64,000 bases of DNA, from the NCBI GenBank assembly GCA_963971305.1, contig OZ020307.1, positions 52,449,702-52,513,701 of the forward strand. The letters are read 5' to 3'. The translations under genes were made by a program, and so were the position numbers. The stretch comes from Arcuatula senhousia (lineage: Eukaryota; Mollusca; Bivalvia; Mytilida; Mytilidae). A model generated the notes under the pieces. It was not told the DNA's origin, ran no database searches, and saw only the letters and a list, made by a program, of their open reading frames with translations. Of this stretch, positions 1 through 12,125 are shown one piece after another; position 1 is the first letter of the stretch, and every line of letters starts with the position of its first letter.

Positions 1-2206
1 TCTCCAGTCTTCGTGAAAAAAAAGGGCCAAAATTTTACTTCTGATGTCTAATTTTATTTTACAGAGTCTAAACTTGTTTGCATAAATATGAATCGTGACC
101 TGATCATATGATAAGTTACAGTAAAAAAAGCCAATAAATGATCATCAACGATAGTTTAATAGCATACAACACGATGTATAATGATATTGGACAAAAAAAA
201 TAGTATTCAATAGTTTAAAAATGCTATTGATTAGCGAGTCAAAAAGACCGAATAAACTCATTAGCGGACAATTTTGCCAAACAATTAACGAAACTCATAT
301 TTTTAACGTAAAATTGTGCATTTAACCTTTTATCTTTATTCAACATGATGCGTTGATGATTAAAATCATAAACTACTCAGACAATGATTATTGTTTAAAA
401 TAGGTTCTGAAATTTAATATCTTCCACATATTACACAATATAAAACAAGATGGTAGGAACTTGTCGTTCAGTGTTTTTGAAGAAACGCCTTATTGAAAAA
501 AAAAATGTTTTACACCATTAGCTTCGGGAATAGCTGCGATTTAGACAACTGCATATACACTTTTGAATACCCTTTGTATATTTTGTCCAAAACTGTCTTT
601 TGTACAAAAATTGGACGATTTGACTTAAAAGCTCCGATTCACTGAACGTTTATCGTGTCCATTTTAGACTGAATCTTGATTAATTACCATTAACGTGCAA
701 AAATTGCGATAAACGTATAGAATCCTTTTAGTCTATACATAAACATAATGTTTTAAGTGTCTTTTTAACCAGGACCATAGGTGTTCTTCAAAACTTTTCT
801 GCTGCACAAGTTTATGAATATATAAATTAAAAAAGTGCATTTATTGTAAAAAAATATTCACTTTTCCTACCATAACAATATAGGTATCACACACGTGTAA
901 GTAGCAAATTAATGTAATATTTGCAAACGCAAGCAGATTAGTTTATGTAGATTTCTTTCTGTAGATATGTCACTACGTACCGATCGTGTTTCCGTTTAAA
1001 AATTAGTAATACAATCATTCATTTTATTTTAAATAGCGACAAAAACTTTCTATAAAAATAACCTTAACATTGAATACACACATACGTCCCATTAGATGTA
1101 ATTTATTTTTCTGCTTATCTTTATTATGGAAACATGCATACCCTATAGAATAGGGTATAGTTTACCTCAAAGAAGCTGTTATCTTTTTCATTTGGAATAG
1201 TCAATATAACACGATATAAAATTAAACATTTTTTCCATTTAACTTTAACGTTTTAAAAGAAAAGAAAATCTATCAACTTTGGATTAATGATCTGGCAATA
1301 GGTCTAGGTTCCAAAAGTAGTTGTATTGTAAAGTAGCCATTGTCTTCTTTTCGTAAATAAAGAAAACAACATATTTCCATTAAAAGGCGGAATATCAGGT
1401 TTGTGCTTCTGATTTATGATAAATTGAACAGGAAACTATCTTTGTTAAGTAAGTATCTTGTCTTTTAAATATTATTGATAAAAATATTAAAATAACGAAA
1501 TATGATATCTAAAAGGTCATCATTTATTTCTTCGGTGAATAAAAAACGTTGAAATTAAATTCTTATGCATAATATTGAAACCTTTGATAAACGACCACGA
1601 AAAAAGATAATAGAGACATACAGTATCAAACATGCGGACATCAAAATAACAACAATTCTAGAAAATATATTTGTGACCCTTGATAAGTGTCTGGCTGTTT
1701 GTTGTTCTGAAATGATCAACTCTACATCCCACACCGTGTTGTGCTTTATTTTACTACTGGACCATATGATTGCAATGGAACAGGAAGATTTGGTGCCATA
1801 AAACATGGTTTAACCCACCATTTCTTTTATAATGCCTGTACCAAGTCAGGCCATTTGCAATCTTTCAATTCTCCGGGATGTCTGTCTCTGATCCTCCAAG
1901 CTCTGAAAATTTGTTATTACCTTTATTCATTGACGCCTGATATGTTTTTTAATGTTTAATACAATACCCATCATAGCCATAAAAGATATCCTTCTCAAAA
2001 GGTTCAAAATGCCAAATACCTTACTTATATTGAATAAAGTAGAACAGTTTGGTACAGAAAATACCGAAAAGAACCCGGATTACGCATGTCTATAATAAAT
2101 GTACCTCCAGGAAAAGTAACAGTTCTTGCAATCATTTTGGTAGCAACTCACCATGCCCGTTGTTTCCATGGCTAGTTTCACCCTGTTTATTGCATTTTTC
2201 TTGTAG
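1..2206. other. AT-rich 5' flank, no gene seen
   Basis: No convincing coding exon is visible. Short open frames near 1,555-1,960 lie in a dispersed repeat: the text around 1,830-1,890 (TGCCTGTACCAAGTCAGG and a CTCCGGGATGTCTGT stretch) recurs in variant form near 25,500, 46,850 and 49,270. It is probably intergenic or the first intron and promoter region of the cadherin-like gene that follows. Confidence 0.5.
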
Positions 2207-2273
2207 ATAACAATGAAAGGCTGTATACAATGTGTGCTTTTGTTCGTAGCTTTTACTTTTTGTATTCAAAACG
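2207..2273 (+). CDS. Cadherin-like gene, signal-peptide exon
   Basis: The exon is bounded by an acceptor (TTTTTCTTGTAG, ending at 2206) and a strong donor (GTGAGT at 2274). ATG at 2213 opens 20 codons reading MKGCIQCVLLFVAFTFCIQN, a short hydrophobic stretch typical of a signal peptide, ending in phase 1. The acceptor just before the ATG implies a spliced 5' UTR. It is joined to the cadherin exons downstream because it is the only signal-like exon upstream on the same strand. The join to the 5-kb exon is less certain: that exon opens in phase 0 from its best acceptor but in phase 1 from nearby alternative AGs (for example the one ending at 5013). Confidence 0.55.
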
Positions 2274-5000
2274 GTGAGTTCTAGTTTCATTATGATGAAA
2301 TCAGTCATAAAAAGTTTATTTCTACATGAAAAACACCATCTTTGTCGGATAGGGTATTCCTTTTAAAGGTTTAATTAAAACAAAAACGTAAATCATAAAT
2401 AAATCCAATCCACCCTATTTGAATGTATAAATATGAGCTGTTTATTAAACGCATTCCTCTAATAAGAATTAAAACCACAAAGCAAGCACAGAACTAATAA
2501 CAAAAAATAAAACACACAAAGGAAATTAAAACTTAATCTACAAGCTATACCATGTATACCATGTACAACCAAGGGCGAACAAAACCTAGTAATTTTGTAG
2601 TTTATCCCACGACTATCGAAAAAGTATTAAGGTAAATTGTTGTTGCTGTTTAAAAATATCAAGTACATGTATTTGACTTTAAGTGTGAAACCTGTTCTAA
2701 TTCCATATTTACCTTCCTTAAAATTTACATGAAGTAGTACAATGTAATAGTATAATAATTGTTAACATGAACATATTTTTATTGGTCGGATTTCACGGAG
2801 GGAAAAATCAGGGTAATAAAATGGTGAATGTCGGGCGAAGGGGGGGGGGAGAAATTTCCTTAACAGTTTTCTCAGCAACTACTTGCCACTTGATCTTTGG
2901 TATATAGCATCAAGGTGAGGTCCCATAATGTTATATTCGATTTCAGGTCTGTCCCTCACCTTCTTCCTGTTTACATACTTATTTAATGACATTTTCTCGG
3001 AAACGAGCACAAGGACATATGGTTTTCGCTTTGTCATTTGATAAAGTGGACATTTATCTTTCATTTTCATCATAAATAATACAAATTGTGAAATAAAAAG
3101 GTTCAGGAGTGAACATTCTTTACACATACAGTTAAGCTTGGTTTAAAAACACGACAAAAGATCATAGTGTGCGTGTCATTTGCTATACGTTGTGAACAAA
3201 ACAAAGATGTACCAATGGGGCAATAAAGGGTACAAACTACCAAATCAAGCCCCCTCTTTAATCAACTAAAAAATCCGTTTTTCAGAACCCTCTAGCCAGT
3301 TTACCTTGAATAAAACCTCTTGACAAGTATATATCCTCAGAATCCTTAACATACGTCTTAGTTTGTTTACAAGTTTTCATAACACATTTAAAGCCTTGTA
3401 GAGAAAAGCTGTCTATTCGTCGAAGAGCAGCCTAAAAATAGAAACGATTTACAGACAGCATTTTCGAAAAGTATAGGTCCTGGATTACCCCCTTTAAGCA
3501 AACTAAAGCCTTCTTAAAATTTTATAAATTTGGGTTGGACATGTTCTAAATATATGCAGATATTACAAAATTTTACATTTTTATGAAAAATATTGAACCT
3601 TGAAATCACGACTTTGGGAATTCTTAGCACTTTTGTCACATACGTTCCAAATCTGATTGGCCAATTAAGTAGTTGGTATCCGAAAATATCTTTAATCCAA
3701 GACAAAGACAAAATTGGTAGACATAAAATCACCACAACAAAACAAATCACTTAACAAAAACATAAAATACTCACAACAACCAAATGCAAACTGTAATCAT
3801 GCAGCAACGTGAACTAGAGTAGAAATGAAAGTGAACGCAGGTGCACCGGAAGAGTATGTTACATTTCTATATAAATCCACGTCTCATTTTTTTTAAACTG
3901 TTTTAAATTATTGGCACTTAAACTTCTCTATTATAGATGAAGATTGGGACAATACGCCTCGAGCTGACATGTGACACTTGAGGTAAATCTATTATGATCA
4001 TTAATTTGTACTTATTTAGAAAATATGACTTAATAAATCAGCCATGCATGTTTTCGGTGTTTTAGTGACTTTTATTTTTATTTCTCTTGTTTTCGTGTTA
4101 AAATGCGGGTTGTTCGTGGTACGCTTGTATCTGTATTTGTTTTTCATGTTGGACAGCATATTTTCGTGCGTTATCATTTTCTTTTGTTTCAAAATCTGAA
4201 AAATTTTGAAATGAGTTTATATTCTCTATAAAAAAAAATTATATGTGAATCATATAAGAAGAGTATTTTTTATTTTTTCCCTAACATGAAAAAATTAACC
4301 ATATCAAAAAGTGAAATGAACTACGCCTCCATATTGTTCTCATAACCCATTTCATATTCATTGCATTACATGATCTTCTACGGTTCACTCGATCACTAAA
4401 ACATATTTTTACCAGTTTGCACATTACTCGATCACTAAAACATATTTTTACCACTATACCATTTACCCGTACCCGTACTGTTTTTTTTTGTGTTTTTTTT
4501 TCGATTTTTCCCAACATAAAAAAAAGAAAAGTGAAACAAAATTTAACTCTCATGATTTTTTCATGTTCATTTTTAAGCATCGCCTTAATGGCATCGCCCG
4601 TATATAATCTATTGAATGAAAAATGAAACATATAAAAATGAGTGAACAAAACAAAATAAGAACAAAAAATAATAGATTAAATCTAATTTAATTTGTTTGT
4701 TCATTGTTTGAATCTTCCCGTCATCAACAGTTCCAATACATGTATGTAATAACCATGTATTGAGCATGCGCGAAAGCTTGTTATCTCTGAAACAGTCTTC
4801 GGAATCAAATATTTTCACCAACAAAAACGGCAAGTTGTAATACAAATATGGTGGTTTTAAAGTTAAATTTGAGAAGACCAAAACACCATTTATATAAGTC
4901 ATAAAGTAAATCCTTTTCATTTTCTTTGGTTACTGAGGTTATGCAGCTCAAAGAATTCAGTTTCTTAATTTAGTATGATAGATGTTCTTTTATTTTACAG
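2274..5000 (+). other. Large intron with repeat fragments
   Basis: No supported exon is seen. A piece at about 2,810-2,975 (ACAGTTTTCTCAGCAACTAC, then TATAGCATC and TTCTTCCTGTT) belongs to a family that recurs at 25,850-25,990 and, as tandem units, at 61,250-61,790. A 10-base poly-G run lies near 2,840. A stretch at 4,080-4,150 shares words (TTTTCGTGTT) with dispersed repeats at 5,200, 9,750 and 11,750. Confidence 0.5.
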
Positions 5001-5078
5001 ATAATAGTCATAGTTATTCCTGTAGTAGAATTTCCACCAGAATTTATTGGGAAACCCTTTAGCATTTCTATACCAGAG
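5001..5078 (+). CDS. Cadherin-like gene, start of first EC domain
   Basis: The acceptor is TTTTATTTTACAG (ending 5000) and the donor is GAG|GTCTGT. In the frame that stays open the exon ends with VVEFPPEFIGKPFSISIPE. This is the classical opening of an extracellular cadherin repeat (P-x-F ... Y/F-S-V/I-S-I-P-E), with the final Glu expected to bind calcium at the EC base. The exon ends in phase 0, exactly as needed by the exon at 7,278, which begins with Asn to complete the PEN motif. The 5' border could instead be one of several AGs at 5,007-5,027 that give phase 1. Confidence 0.65.
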
Positions 5079-5433
5079 GTCTGTAGCTTTATATTCCAAT
5101 CCAATCCAAAACTTTCTGTCATAGAAGTAACTGCTTACACATCCGAAGCACCCGAGTTCACTCTCGTTACGACTTGGGTTCTCGTCGTGGATTACTGTTC
5201 GGTTGATTTTGTGTTTTTTTTTGTGTTTTGTTTAATGTTTTGTGTATCTTCGTGCTGTTCTCGTTCGTTTTTACTGGTTTTGTCGTGGCCCTTCGAACTT
5301 TTCACACTCCAATGCCAAAGTGGTGTCTCTTTGCTTCTTTCGCAAAAGTGAAGTTTCCAGCTACACATTTTGAACGCTTTGATAGAAAAACTTTAACATT
5401 TCTGCTTATGAGGTAAGAAAGACACTTATTGCT

Positions 5434-5910
5434 TTGGGGTCAAAAGAACAAAACAGAAAAATTTACGATATGGAATTGGTGTACTCGATACGCCTTACAG
5501 ATACAAGCGGTAGTTTAAAAAAACCGCAATGGACAACCGCCAGCAGCCTTCAACAAGGACAGTGGTCACTGCTAGCCGTTCTGCAACTGTCCCATGATCT
5601 AAATAACCTGCATATAATTGAAATCCAGACCCCCTTCTTAAACAAGGAACAGAAAACATCAAAAAGACAAGTACAAACAAAAGCTTTTGTTCCTGGCTTA
5701 GGACAGACACATATGAAATATGACGGGGTTAAACTAGTTTTTGGGCAAAAACTTCCCCTATCAATATCCCCAGACAACGCACAAAAAATAAAAGTCTTTG
5801 TCGATCTGACTTCATGGAACATCAAAGCACTGATCGTCATTATTTTGTATTGGAATCGGGTGAGTGAAAAATTGGGTTTGGGAATGGGGATGAATGCATG
5901 GGCACCTTAG
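5434..5910 (+). repeat. Open frame made partly of a dispersed repeat, not a gene
   Basis: A 158-codon frame is open here, but its middle (about 5,520-5,610) is the reverse complement of the dispersed tail repeat also seen at 8,320, 15,430, 47,010, 52,290, 57,090 and 63,110 (core CAGCAGCCTTCAA / TTGAAGGCTGCTG). The segment lies inside the intron between two cadherin exons and resembles no family I know. It is read as repeat DNA. Confidence 0.6.
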
Positions 5911-6029
5911 ATCGGGTTTCAATCGCGGAAGAAAACTAGAGTATCTGGAAAAAAAAACACGAACCTTATGCAAGCAACTGACAAACCTAATTACATACAA
6001 TATACAGGTGTGAACGAAAGCTCGGAAAG

Positions 6030-7036
6030 CTCATTCGAGATTCGACATTCGTGATTCGAAACCCGAGATTTGAAATTAGAAATTCAAAATACTTATGACT
6101 AATCGCATTGCTTGTTTCATATATAATCGTATACCAATCAAAATAGTTCTTTAGAAATGGAATTCGAAATTCGAGAATCAAAATCCGATATTCGATATTC
6201 GAGATTCGAAATCCGAGATACGAGATTTTGAAATACGAGATTCGTATTGTACTTATAATGGTTAACTCGTTATATTTATAATGTTTGCAATATGTAATTT
6301 TGACATATATATACCCAAGATGATTTAATTTTATAATTTTGTCAAATAATGTATAAAACTTGGTCAGTCTTGAATAGCGGATTCAATTATTTGATGTATG
6401 TGTATTTCCAATCATCTGACTTTTGATTTTAATAAGTAAATAAGATGCTACTGTGGCAAATCCAGACCAGGGTTTTGTAATTGGAATCCCCCACCCCCTT
6501 TCTTTTAGGCTTATAAAAGTCAAATGGCATTTTAGCAAGCACGACTACTATGCATCATACCAAAACACCCCTTTTACAAATATAAGTCCTGAAGTCATTT
6601 GTGTTTTTTTCTAGTTATAACTAACGAATTATTTTTTATACATGTATAAGTTTCCACAAATGAAAGTTAACTGAAAATTTGTTTGTCCGTGCAAGAACCG
6701 TTCAGGAACGCACCAGTCATACCTTTAAATATTTATTTAGTCATGACTTAAGGCTAATGGCCTATGAAGCAATCCACGAGCCGTCAAGTTCATCATTCAC
6801 CACCGCCAAAGTTAGCTGCTACAGTTACAGTTGAACCGGAGACGTTACCTTCTCATATCGCGTGGAGGACGTACTTTATTATATCATCATCTCTCACGTA
6901 TCATTTAACATGACATCAAGCCGCAGCATTTATAATAACTATTCTGGTTGATAGATGATAATGTCATAAGCAATCTGTTTGATTATTAGCATATTAAAAT
7001 TTCAAATTTCGAGTCTCGATTCTTGAATTCCATCGG
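6030..7036. repeat. Degenerate ATTCGA-rich simple repeats
   Basis: From about 6,030 to 6,245 the sequence is built of drifting copies of GAGATTCGA / GAAATTCGAGA, interrupted near 6,090-6,150. A shorter patch of the reverse-complement type (TTTCGAGTCTCGATTC) occurs at 6,995-7,030. The two patches bracket about 0.75 kb of unremarkable AT-rich DNA, so they could be the ends of one intronic element or two independent simple repeats. Confidence 0.4.
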
Positions 7037-7277
7037 AAATGAAGGCTAAAGACAAGAATACCACATTACTTAATCTGTGTAAATACGTGTTTTGTTTTTA
7101 TTCTTATATGATACCCGTTGTTTACTGTTAAATCTGGTAACATCACTATGTTCTTCCGAGTACATGTATGCATCATTTTTTTTTCAATGTACAAAGCACT
7201 AAAGCGGAAAATAATATAACGGTCAATTTTTATAACCTGCATATATGTATGTATTAATATCTGATAATTTTGAACAG

Positions 7278-7388
7278 AACCAACCAGTGGGCACCAGAAT
7301 CTTCGATGTTTCGAGCAAAGTTAGGAATTTGGATATTGGGAGCCGCAACTCCTTCGCCTTTTACATTGAAAGATACACACCGGATTTA
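7278..7388 (+). CDS. Cadherin-like gene, EC1 second exon
   Basis: The 111-bp exon (37 codons, phase 0-0) lies between acceptor TTTTGAACAG and donor TTA|GTATGT. It begins NQPVGTRIFDVSS and contains LDIGSRNSFAFYIE. This is the N-x-P-x-G-T ... V ... D-x-D-x-G-x-N ... Y-x-I run of a cadherin repeat, with one acidic position of the usual D-x-D-x-G drifted. Joined to the exon at 5,001-5,078 it completes the calcium-binding PEN motif. Its function would be calcium-dependent adhesion outside the cell. Confidence 0.8.
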
Positions 7389-7424
7389 GTATGTAGTTTT
7401 ATTCATCTGCTAGGTTAAATTATA

Positions 7425-7427
7425 TAT

Positions 7428-7458
<31 letters not shown>

Positions 7459-7460
7459 GA
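7425..7460. repeat. TA / TATACA microsatellite
   Basis: A short run of TA followed by about five ACATAT units lies directly downstream of the cadherin exon donor, in the intron. Confidence 0.8.
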
Positions 7461-7879
7461 AAAATACTCGAGTAAAGAAAGTATTATCATCAGCATTTCT
7501 CGCTAACATTTGGCGTTTTTAGTTCAAGCCTTTAAAAGAAAATATCAAACACTCTCTGTTAACTTATAAATTAATATGAAATACTATCGATAATTTTAAA
7601 ACATTTTTATCATAATGACAACACTAAATTCAACTACGGTCCGAAAAAGCGCTAAAATACTACATCATCTTAAAAACATAAATAGTTACATAATGTTGGT
7701 TGTGTCGCGTACACTTATTCCACATCTCTTTATCGTCTATGCAAAGGCATAACCAGTGCATGAAGTGAGAGGCATGATGTCTTAAGTCTTGGGTTTGTAA
7801 AGCTGACAATAACATAATCTATAGAAACATTTTGTAATGGTCACACTAGTTCTTTTATTGTTTTGTCTTTTTTTCACAG

Positions 7880-8014
7880 TCTGTTGACGGGTCGTCATAT
7901 TTTACAATTGCTTTCGCCAGCAGTGGAATCATCACTGTTAAGAAAAACGTGGATTACGATGCACTTATACAAAACAGAAAACCGACGTATTTCATGTTAC
8001 AGCTAACCGCTCAG
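7880..8014 (+). CDS. Cadherin-like gene, EC1 third exon
   Basis: The 135-bp exon (45 codons, phase 0-0) lies between acceptor TTTTTTTTCACAG and donor CAG|GTAATC. It reads SVDGSSYFTIAFASSGIITV then KKNVDYDALI and ends in YFMLQLTAQ. This is the F-x-I ... S-G-x-I-x-V ... L-D-Y-E ... Y-x-L-x-V-x-A half of a cadherin repeat. The usual LDYE/LDRE calcium motif is VDYD here. It joins in frame with the exons on either side. Confidence 0.8.
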
Positions 8015-8317
8015 GTAATCCTTTCAAAACATATTTGTTGTTGCTGTATATGTTGTTGTATATTGGTGATTTTTACTTGAAGGAGTAGTGTACATGTGGT
8101 GTTAACCTCCCATTTCTTTGGTGGAACAGCTTTTCAGCGTGCAGTGACTGTACCAAATTTTAACCATTTAAATAATTGAAATTTAAGTTATTAACAAAAT
8201 ACCGAAACCGCCGAAAGCAAGATCTTAGTTCGCGGACCGGAATCAGATATGACGTCACAGATATGCACAGATGGCTGCCCCACCATAAAAAATGCGGGAT
8301 CAACACCACATGTATAA

Positions 8318-8452
8318 TTGAAAAACAGCGAGCAGCGACCGCTGGTCACATTGAAGGCTGCTGGCTGTTTTCCATTGTGGATATTTAAAATATACGTTTA
8401 TAATGTAGGTTGTGTCGCGTATACTTATTCCACATCTCATTTTCTTCTATTC
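8318..8452 (+). repeat. Solitary copy of the dispersed 3'-tail repeat
   Basis: About 135 bp from AATTGAAAAACAGCGAGCAG to the CACATCTCATTTTCTTCTAT end. It matches, almost base for base, the 3' tail that follows the broken reverse transcriptase gene near 47 and 63 kb. A shorter piece of the same end (GTTGTGTCGCGTACAC) lies at 7,697-7,735. Both are intronic. Confidence 0.75.
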
Positions 8453-8910
8453 TGATAGTTTAAATTTGTTCCCATTAACATCCCATTAATTCAGAGTTCT
8501 CATTAAGAGAATACAGAATCGGATTACTTTTAACTCGAAAAAGCGCGTTAGAGTTCAGCTCACAAAGTGCTTACCCAAAATTTTTACCATTGATGATAGA
8601 TGGCTGAATAGGTTTGCAACGTCCGCGGAGATTATTTGATGCTATATGAAAATAAAACTTTTAATGGCTTTTGATGTATTCCCACAATCAAATATGGATT
8701 GATGGGACCCGGACGCGACGTTTAGGGACGATGTGCTATTATTTCCCACTGTTTTAAAAGCTTGCAGAGACATTTCGAAAGCTTCAGAGAAATCCGAGTA
8801 AATAACAGAAGGTTTTATTTGTCTCCGTAATTTTTTGATTCACGTGACATTTGGCAGAATAAGTAAAGTTTAAGAGCTTAACTACGCTCGCATACGTGTA
8901 TATGTTACAG

Positions 8911-10138
8911 GGAACCTTGGAATCAAGGGCGAATCCGAATCGTCCAAGGGCATCTTGGAATTCAACGTCGTCCTAGGGGAAAGTGGAAGTCCAACTTACA
9001 CTGGATTTTTGCCAGTGCGATTTGGAATTCCACTTTCCCCTAGGAGAACGCGGTATATCCCGAATCGTCCTTAAAACTAAGATTGATTTTGAATAGCACT
9101 AACAATATCTCTTAGGGCGATCTGGAATCACACTAAGTATTAACATTGAAAGAAAAACTGAAATAAAGAAACATGTATTGAAATAATAGAAAATAACATT
9201 AAAATACAAAAAAAATGATTTATCTTCTTTTTATTTAAAATACCTCCTACTGTAAATTTCTCTTAACTTTTTAAATATTTACAATGTTAGTTTGATAAAA
9301 AACGTAAAATATTAACAAATTTGTTTGTTAACTTATTGTTGCATTTTTTTGTTGCTGTTGCACATGTGACATTTAGTTGAACATTTCAGTCCCGCTATTC
9401 GATAATTAAAAGCAACGTTGTATTGTGCATTTCAAATTTCAGTAAAAATTAATTTAAATAAAATTTTTAATTTTCACGTCACATGTATTTTTTGTGGTCC
9501 TTCTTACACGCTTGGGTATAAGATATAATTGCCAATGTATTCCGTATCCAGGAAAACAAACCTAATATCTATAAATCATCCTCTGTTTCAATGTAGTAGT
9601 TTTTAATATTCCGTCTTTCGAAAAAAGTCTCAAAATTCTTCTTAAAACTTATTTAAGTATCTTTTTTATTCTATCTATTATTTATGTTTTCATCCTATTT
9701 ATTTATTCTGTTTATCAGTCTATTTATTTATTTTGTTGATTTCCGTTTGGTTGATTTTGTGTCTTGTGTTTCTTCGTGCTGCTTTGTTCGTGTTTACCGG
9801 TTTACTTTTGGACTTATATATGACACTTGAATGCCCCATTGGTGCCTCTATGCTTCTTCTATTTATTTTTTTTTTGGTCTGAATAATTTCATTCAAATTG
9901 TATTATTATTGAAATTAATTGTTAAAAATTGAAAAAGGTTTCGGACGATTCGGAATCGCCCTAAGACGATTAGGAATATCCCGACTTCTCCTAAGGGAAA
10001 ATGGAATATTCCAAATCGCACTGGCAAAAATCCAGAGTACATTGTAAGTAAGAATTCCACTTTCCCGTTGTACGATGTTGAATTCAAAGATGCCCTAGGA
10101 CGATTCGGAATGGCCCTGGATTCCAAGATGCCTAAGGG
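8911..10138. mobile_element. Long-TIR non-autonomous element in a cadherin intron
   Basis: About 180 bp at 8,911-9,090 is repeated in inverted orientation at about 9,940-10,138, sharing segments such as CTGGATTTTTGCCAGTGCG and GGAAAGTGGAA. The arms contain runs of GAATCGTCC / CTTGGAAT, and the interior is AT-rich without a transposase. The left end starts near CCTTGGAATCAAGGGC and the right end is its approximate reverse complement. I could not define a target-site duplication. A 112-codon frame at 10,068-10,406 runs out of the right arm and is not a gene. Confidence 0.6.
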
Positions 10139-10349
10139 TGTGTTGAAAGTGTCACGCTTCAAGAACGTAAACATTAAGTTTCTCTTTGTGGACCGTGAAT
10201 TCGTGTATTATTTTATAGGCAAAAATATCCGCCATTATCCACCTCTACCCTTTTCCTGTGTTCTTCTAGGTTTACTGTTCCTTTGTTTTCCGACCCACCT
10301 CCATATTTCTTATCATAATTTGATGCTGCTTTCGTCATCTGTTTTATAT

Positions 10350-10372
10350 TCAATCAATCAATCAATCAATCA
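10350..10372. repeat. TCAA tetranucleotide microsatellite
   Basis: About five perfect CAAT/TCAA units lie in the intron upstream of the fourth domain exon. Confidence 0.8.
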
Positions 10373-10734
10373 ACTTTTATTGCCATATAAATCTCTAGAT
10401 TTGTGACAAACACAAGTAAAACAATAAAATTTCTATACAGCAAGTATATACACATTTAACATATGAAACAATACAAATGAACATAAGTTAAAGTTTAATT
10501 AATTGCCTTCATATATTCTATATATATAGAGTTGCAAGGGCGTAAAATACCAACTCACACACTCGCTCATTCTCTCACTCACTCAAGGCATAGTGTATCT
10601 ATTTTGTAAACAGAATTGGACGTAACTGTTTGCTAGTGACAGAGATATAAGAGCACATTTATAGAACAATATGTTTAGAGTGGTAGTAGATTTGGCCTTA
10701 TTATCAACACTATAGCTAACCATTTTGATTCAAG

Positions 10735-10872
10735 GAAACAACATCAGGCTTTACATCTACAACAACTTTAAATGTAACCATAACAGACGACGATGATCAG
10801 GGTCCGTTGTTTAGCATTTGTTCCACACCATGTAGAGACTCATACCGAGCAACAACACAGACGGCATACAGG
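10735..10872 (+). CDS. Cadherin-like gene, EC1/EC2 junction exon
   Basis: The 138-bp exon (46 codons, phase 0-0) lies between acceptor TTGATTCAAG and donor AGG|GTAAAA. It encodes TTTLNVTITDDDDQGPLF followed by SICSTPCRDSYRA. This is the last strand of one cadherin repeat, the linker (DDDDQGP in place of DxNDNxP) and the start of the next repeat. The two Cys after the linker and the DQGP variant recall protocadherin-15/Cad99C-type repeats, but that is only a resemblance. The 3' end of this exon is the founder of a tandem repeat in the following intron. Confidence 0.75.
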
Positions 10873-11150
10873 GTAAAATATATATCAGGTATCAGGGTTT
10901 GGTCGAGACTCATACCGGCCAACAGCACAGACGCCACACAGGGTAAAATATATACCAGGTATCAGGGCTAGGCCGGGAATATTACCAGGCAACAGCACAG
11001 ATGGCATACAGAATTATTTTTATCAGGGGTAGGCCGAGACTCAAAATTATTAGACAACACATCACACGGTATACAGGGTAAGGTATACCAGGAATGGTCC
11101 GAGACATACCGGGCAACACACAGACGGCGTATAGGGTAAGGTATATGAAA
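10831..11150 (+). repeat. Tandem repeats of an exon-intron junction
   Basis: Five drifting copies of a 55-70 bp unit, the first being the last 42 bases of the cadherin exon plus about 30 bases of intron. Each unit carries GAGACTCATACC, GGCAACA-CACAGACGGC and, in most copies, CAGGGTAA. The splice donor itself is therefore copied along with the exon end, and the fourth copy has CAGGGTAAGG. Reading on from the exon, a stop appears at the end of the second unit. Confidence 0.75.
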
Positions 11151-12125
11151 GCTATGACGAAACTTTTACCTGCAAAAACACACGTCAGTCGGGTGAGTAA
11201 TATAAGTGACCTTCATAATTTACCGTTGATGAGGACCAGAGGTCCCCGAGGGTAATCACGAGCTTGGTCTGACATGATGTTAACAATAAATTTCTAATAT
11301 TTTTGTCATTGAAATTTCCGATTGCATGTTTAATTCAAAATTGTTTGACACACCAGGTTTCTTTCCTTGAAATGCACATTGTCAATATCCAAGGTGCTGG
11401 ATTTGTCTTTCCTGTTAAAACTTTTTGGTTTGAGAACTTTTCATTCAATATGATGGTTTTTTATCTTCCAATGTTTTGATTCAAATGCTGCTGGTGAGAG
11501 GTTACTCCTTGAAATATGCATATACAGCATAACCAAATTAACCGTTTGATACCCGTTTTTTGTATTGTATTTTATGATAAGTATATCTGTTTTATAATCT
11601 TCTTGTTAAAATTCAAAAAGCAATAAGTCAAATATCACTTCAATTGAGAAAAAAAAAACGACAACACTTGATTTTCACACGAGGTCACGATCATTTCGAC
11701 GTACTTACGAATAGCTGATTCCTGCTGAAAGCAGTTGTTGTCTTTTTATGCTGTATTGTTTGGTTTGTTTTCGTGTTGTTTTATAAATGCCTATTGATTT
11801 TGACTAGCAAAACATTGTAACGTCCCATTGGTTCTTCTCTGCTTTGTTAATTACTATTCAAATAAATTATGTGAAGAGCAATACTGCATGTATGTTAAAT
11901 GCTCTTTTGTTTTGTAGAGTTTGAAAAGAGTAGGCTCAATGGGGGCGGTCACAAATGCAGCACTCGAAAACTGAAACAAGAAAGGGATTCACATAATTAT
12001 GCAAATTAAGAAAAAATAATTATGTTTAAAAATGGTTTGTATTGCATTTTTCGTTATTTGTCTAAAAACTATTCGTATGTGCATACATGTGTACATAGTA
12101 TGCTTATTAACAATATCCATTTTAG

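Noticed and set aside
3937..3970. Possible cadherin exon reading DEDWDNTPRAD after an AG at 3936
   Set aside because: It joins the signal exon in phase, but every frame soon meets a stop, the only donor (ATGTGACA) is poor, and its phase does not fit the exon at 5,001.
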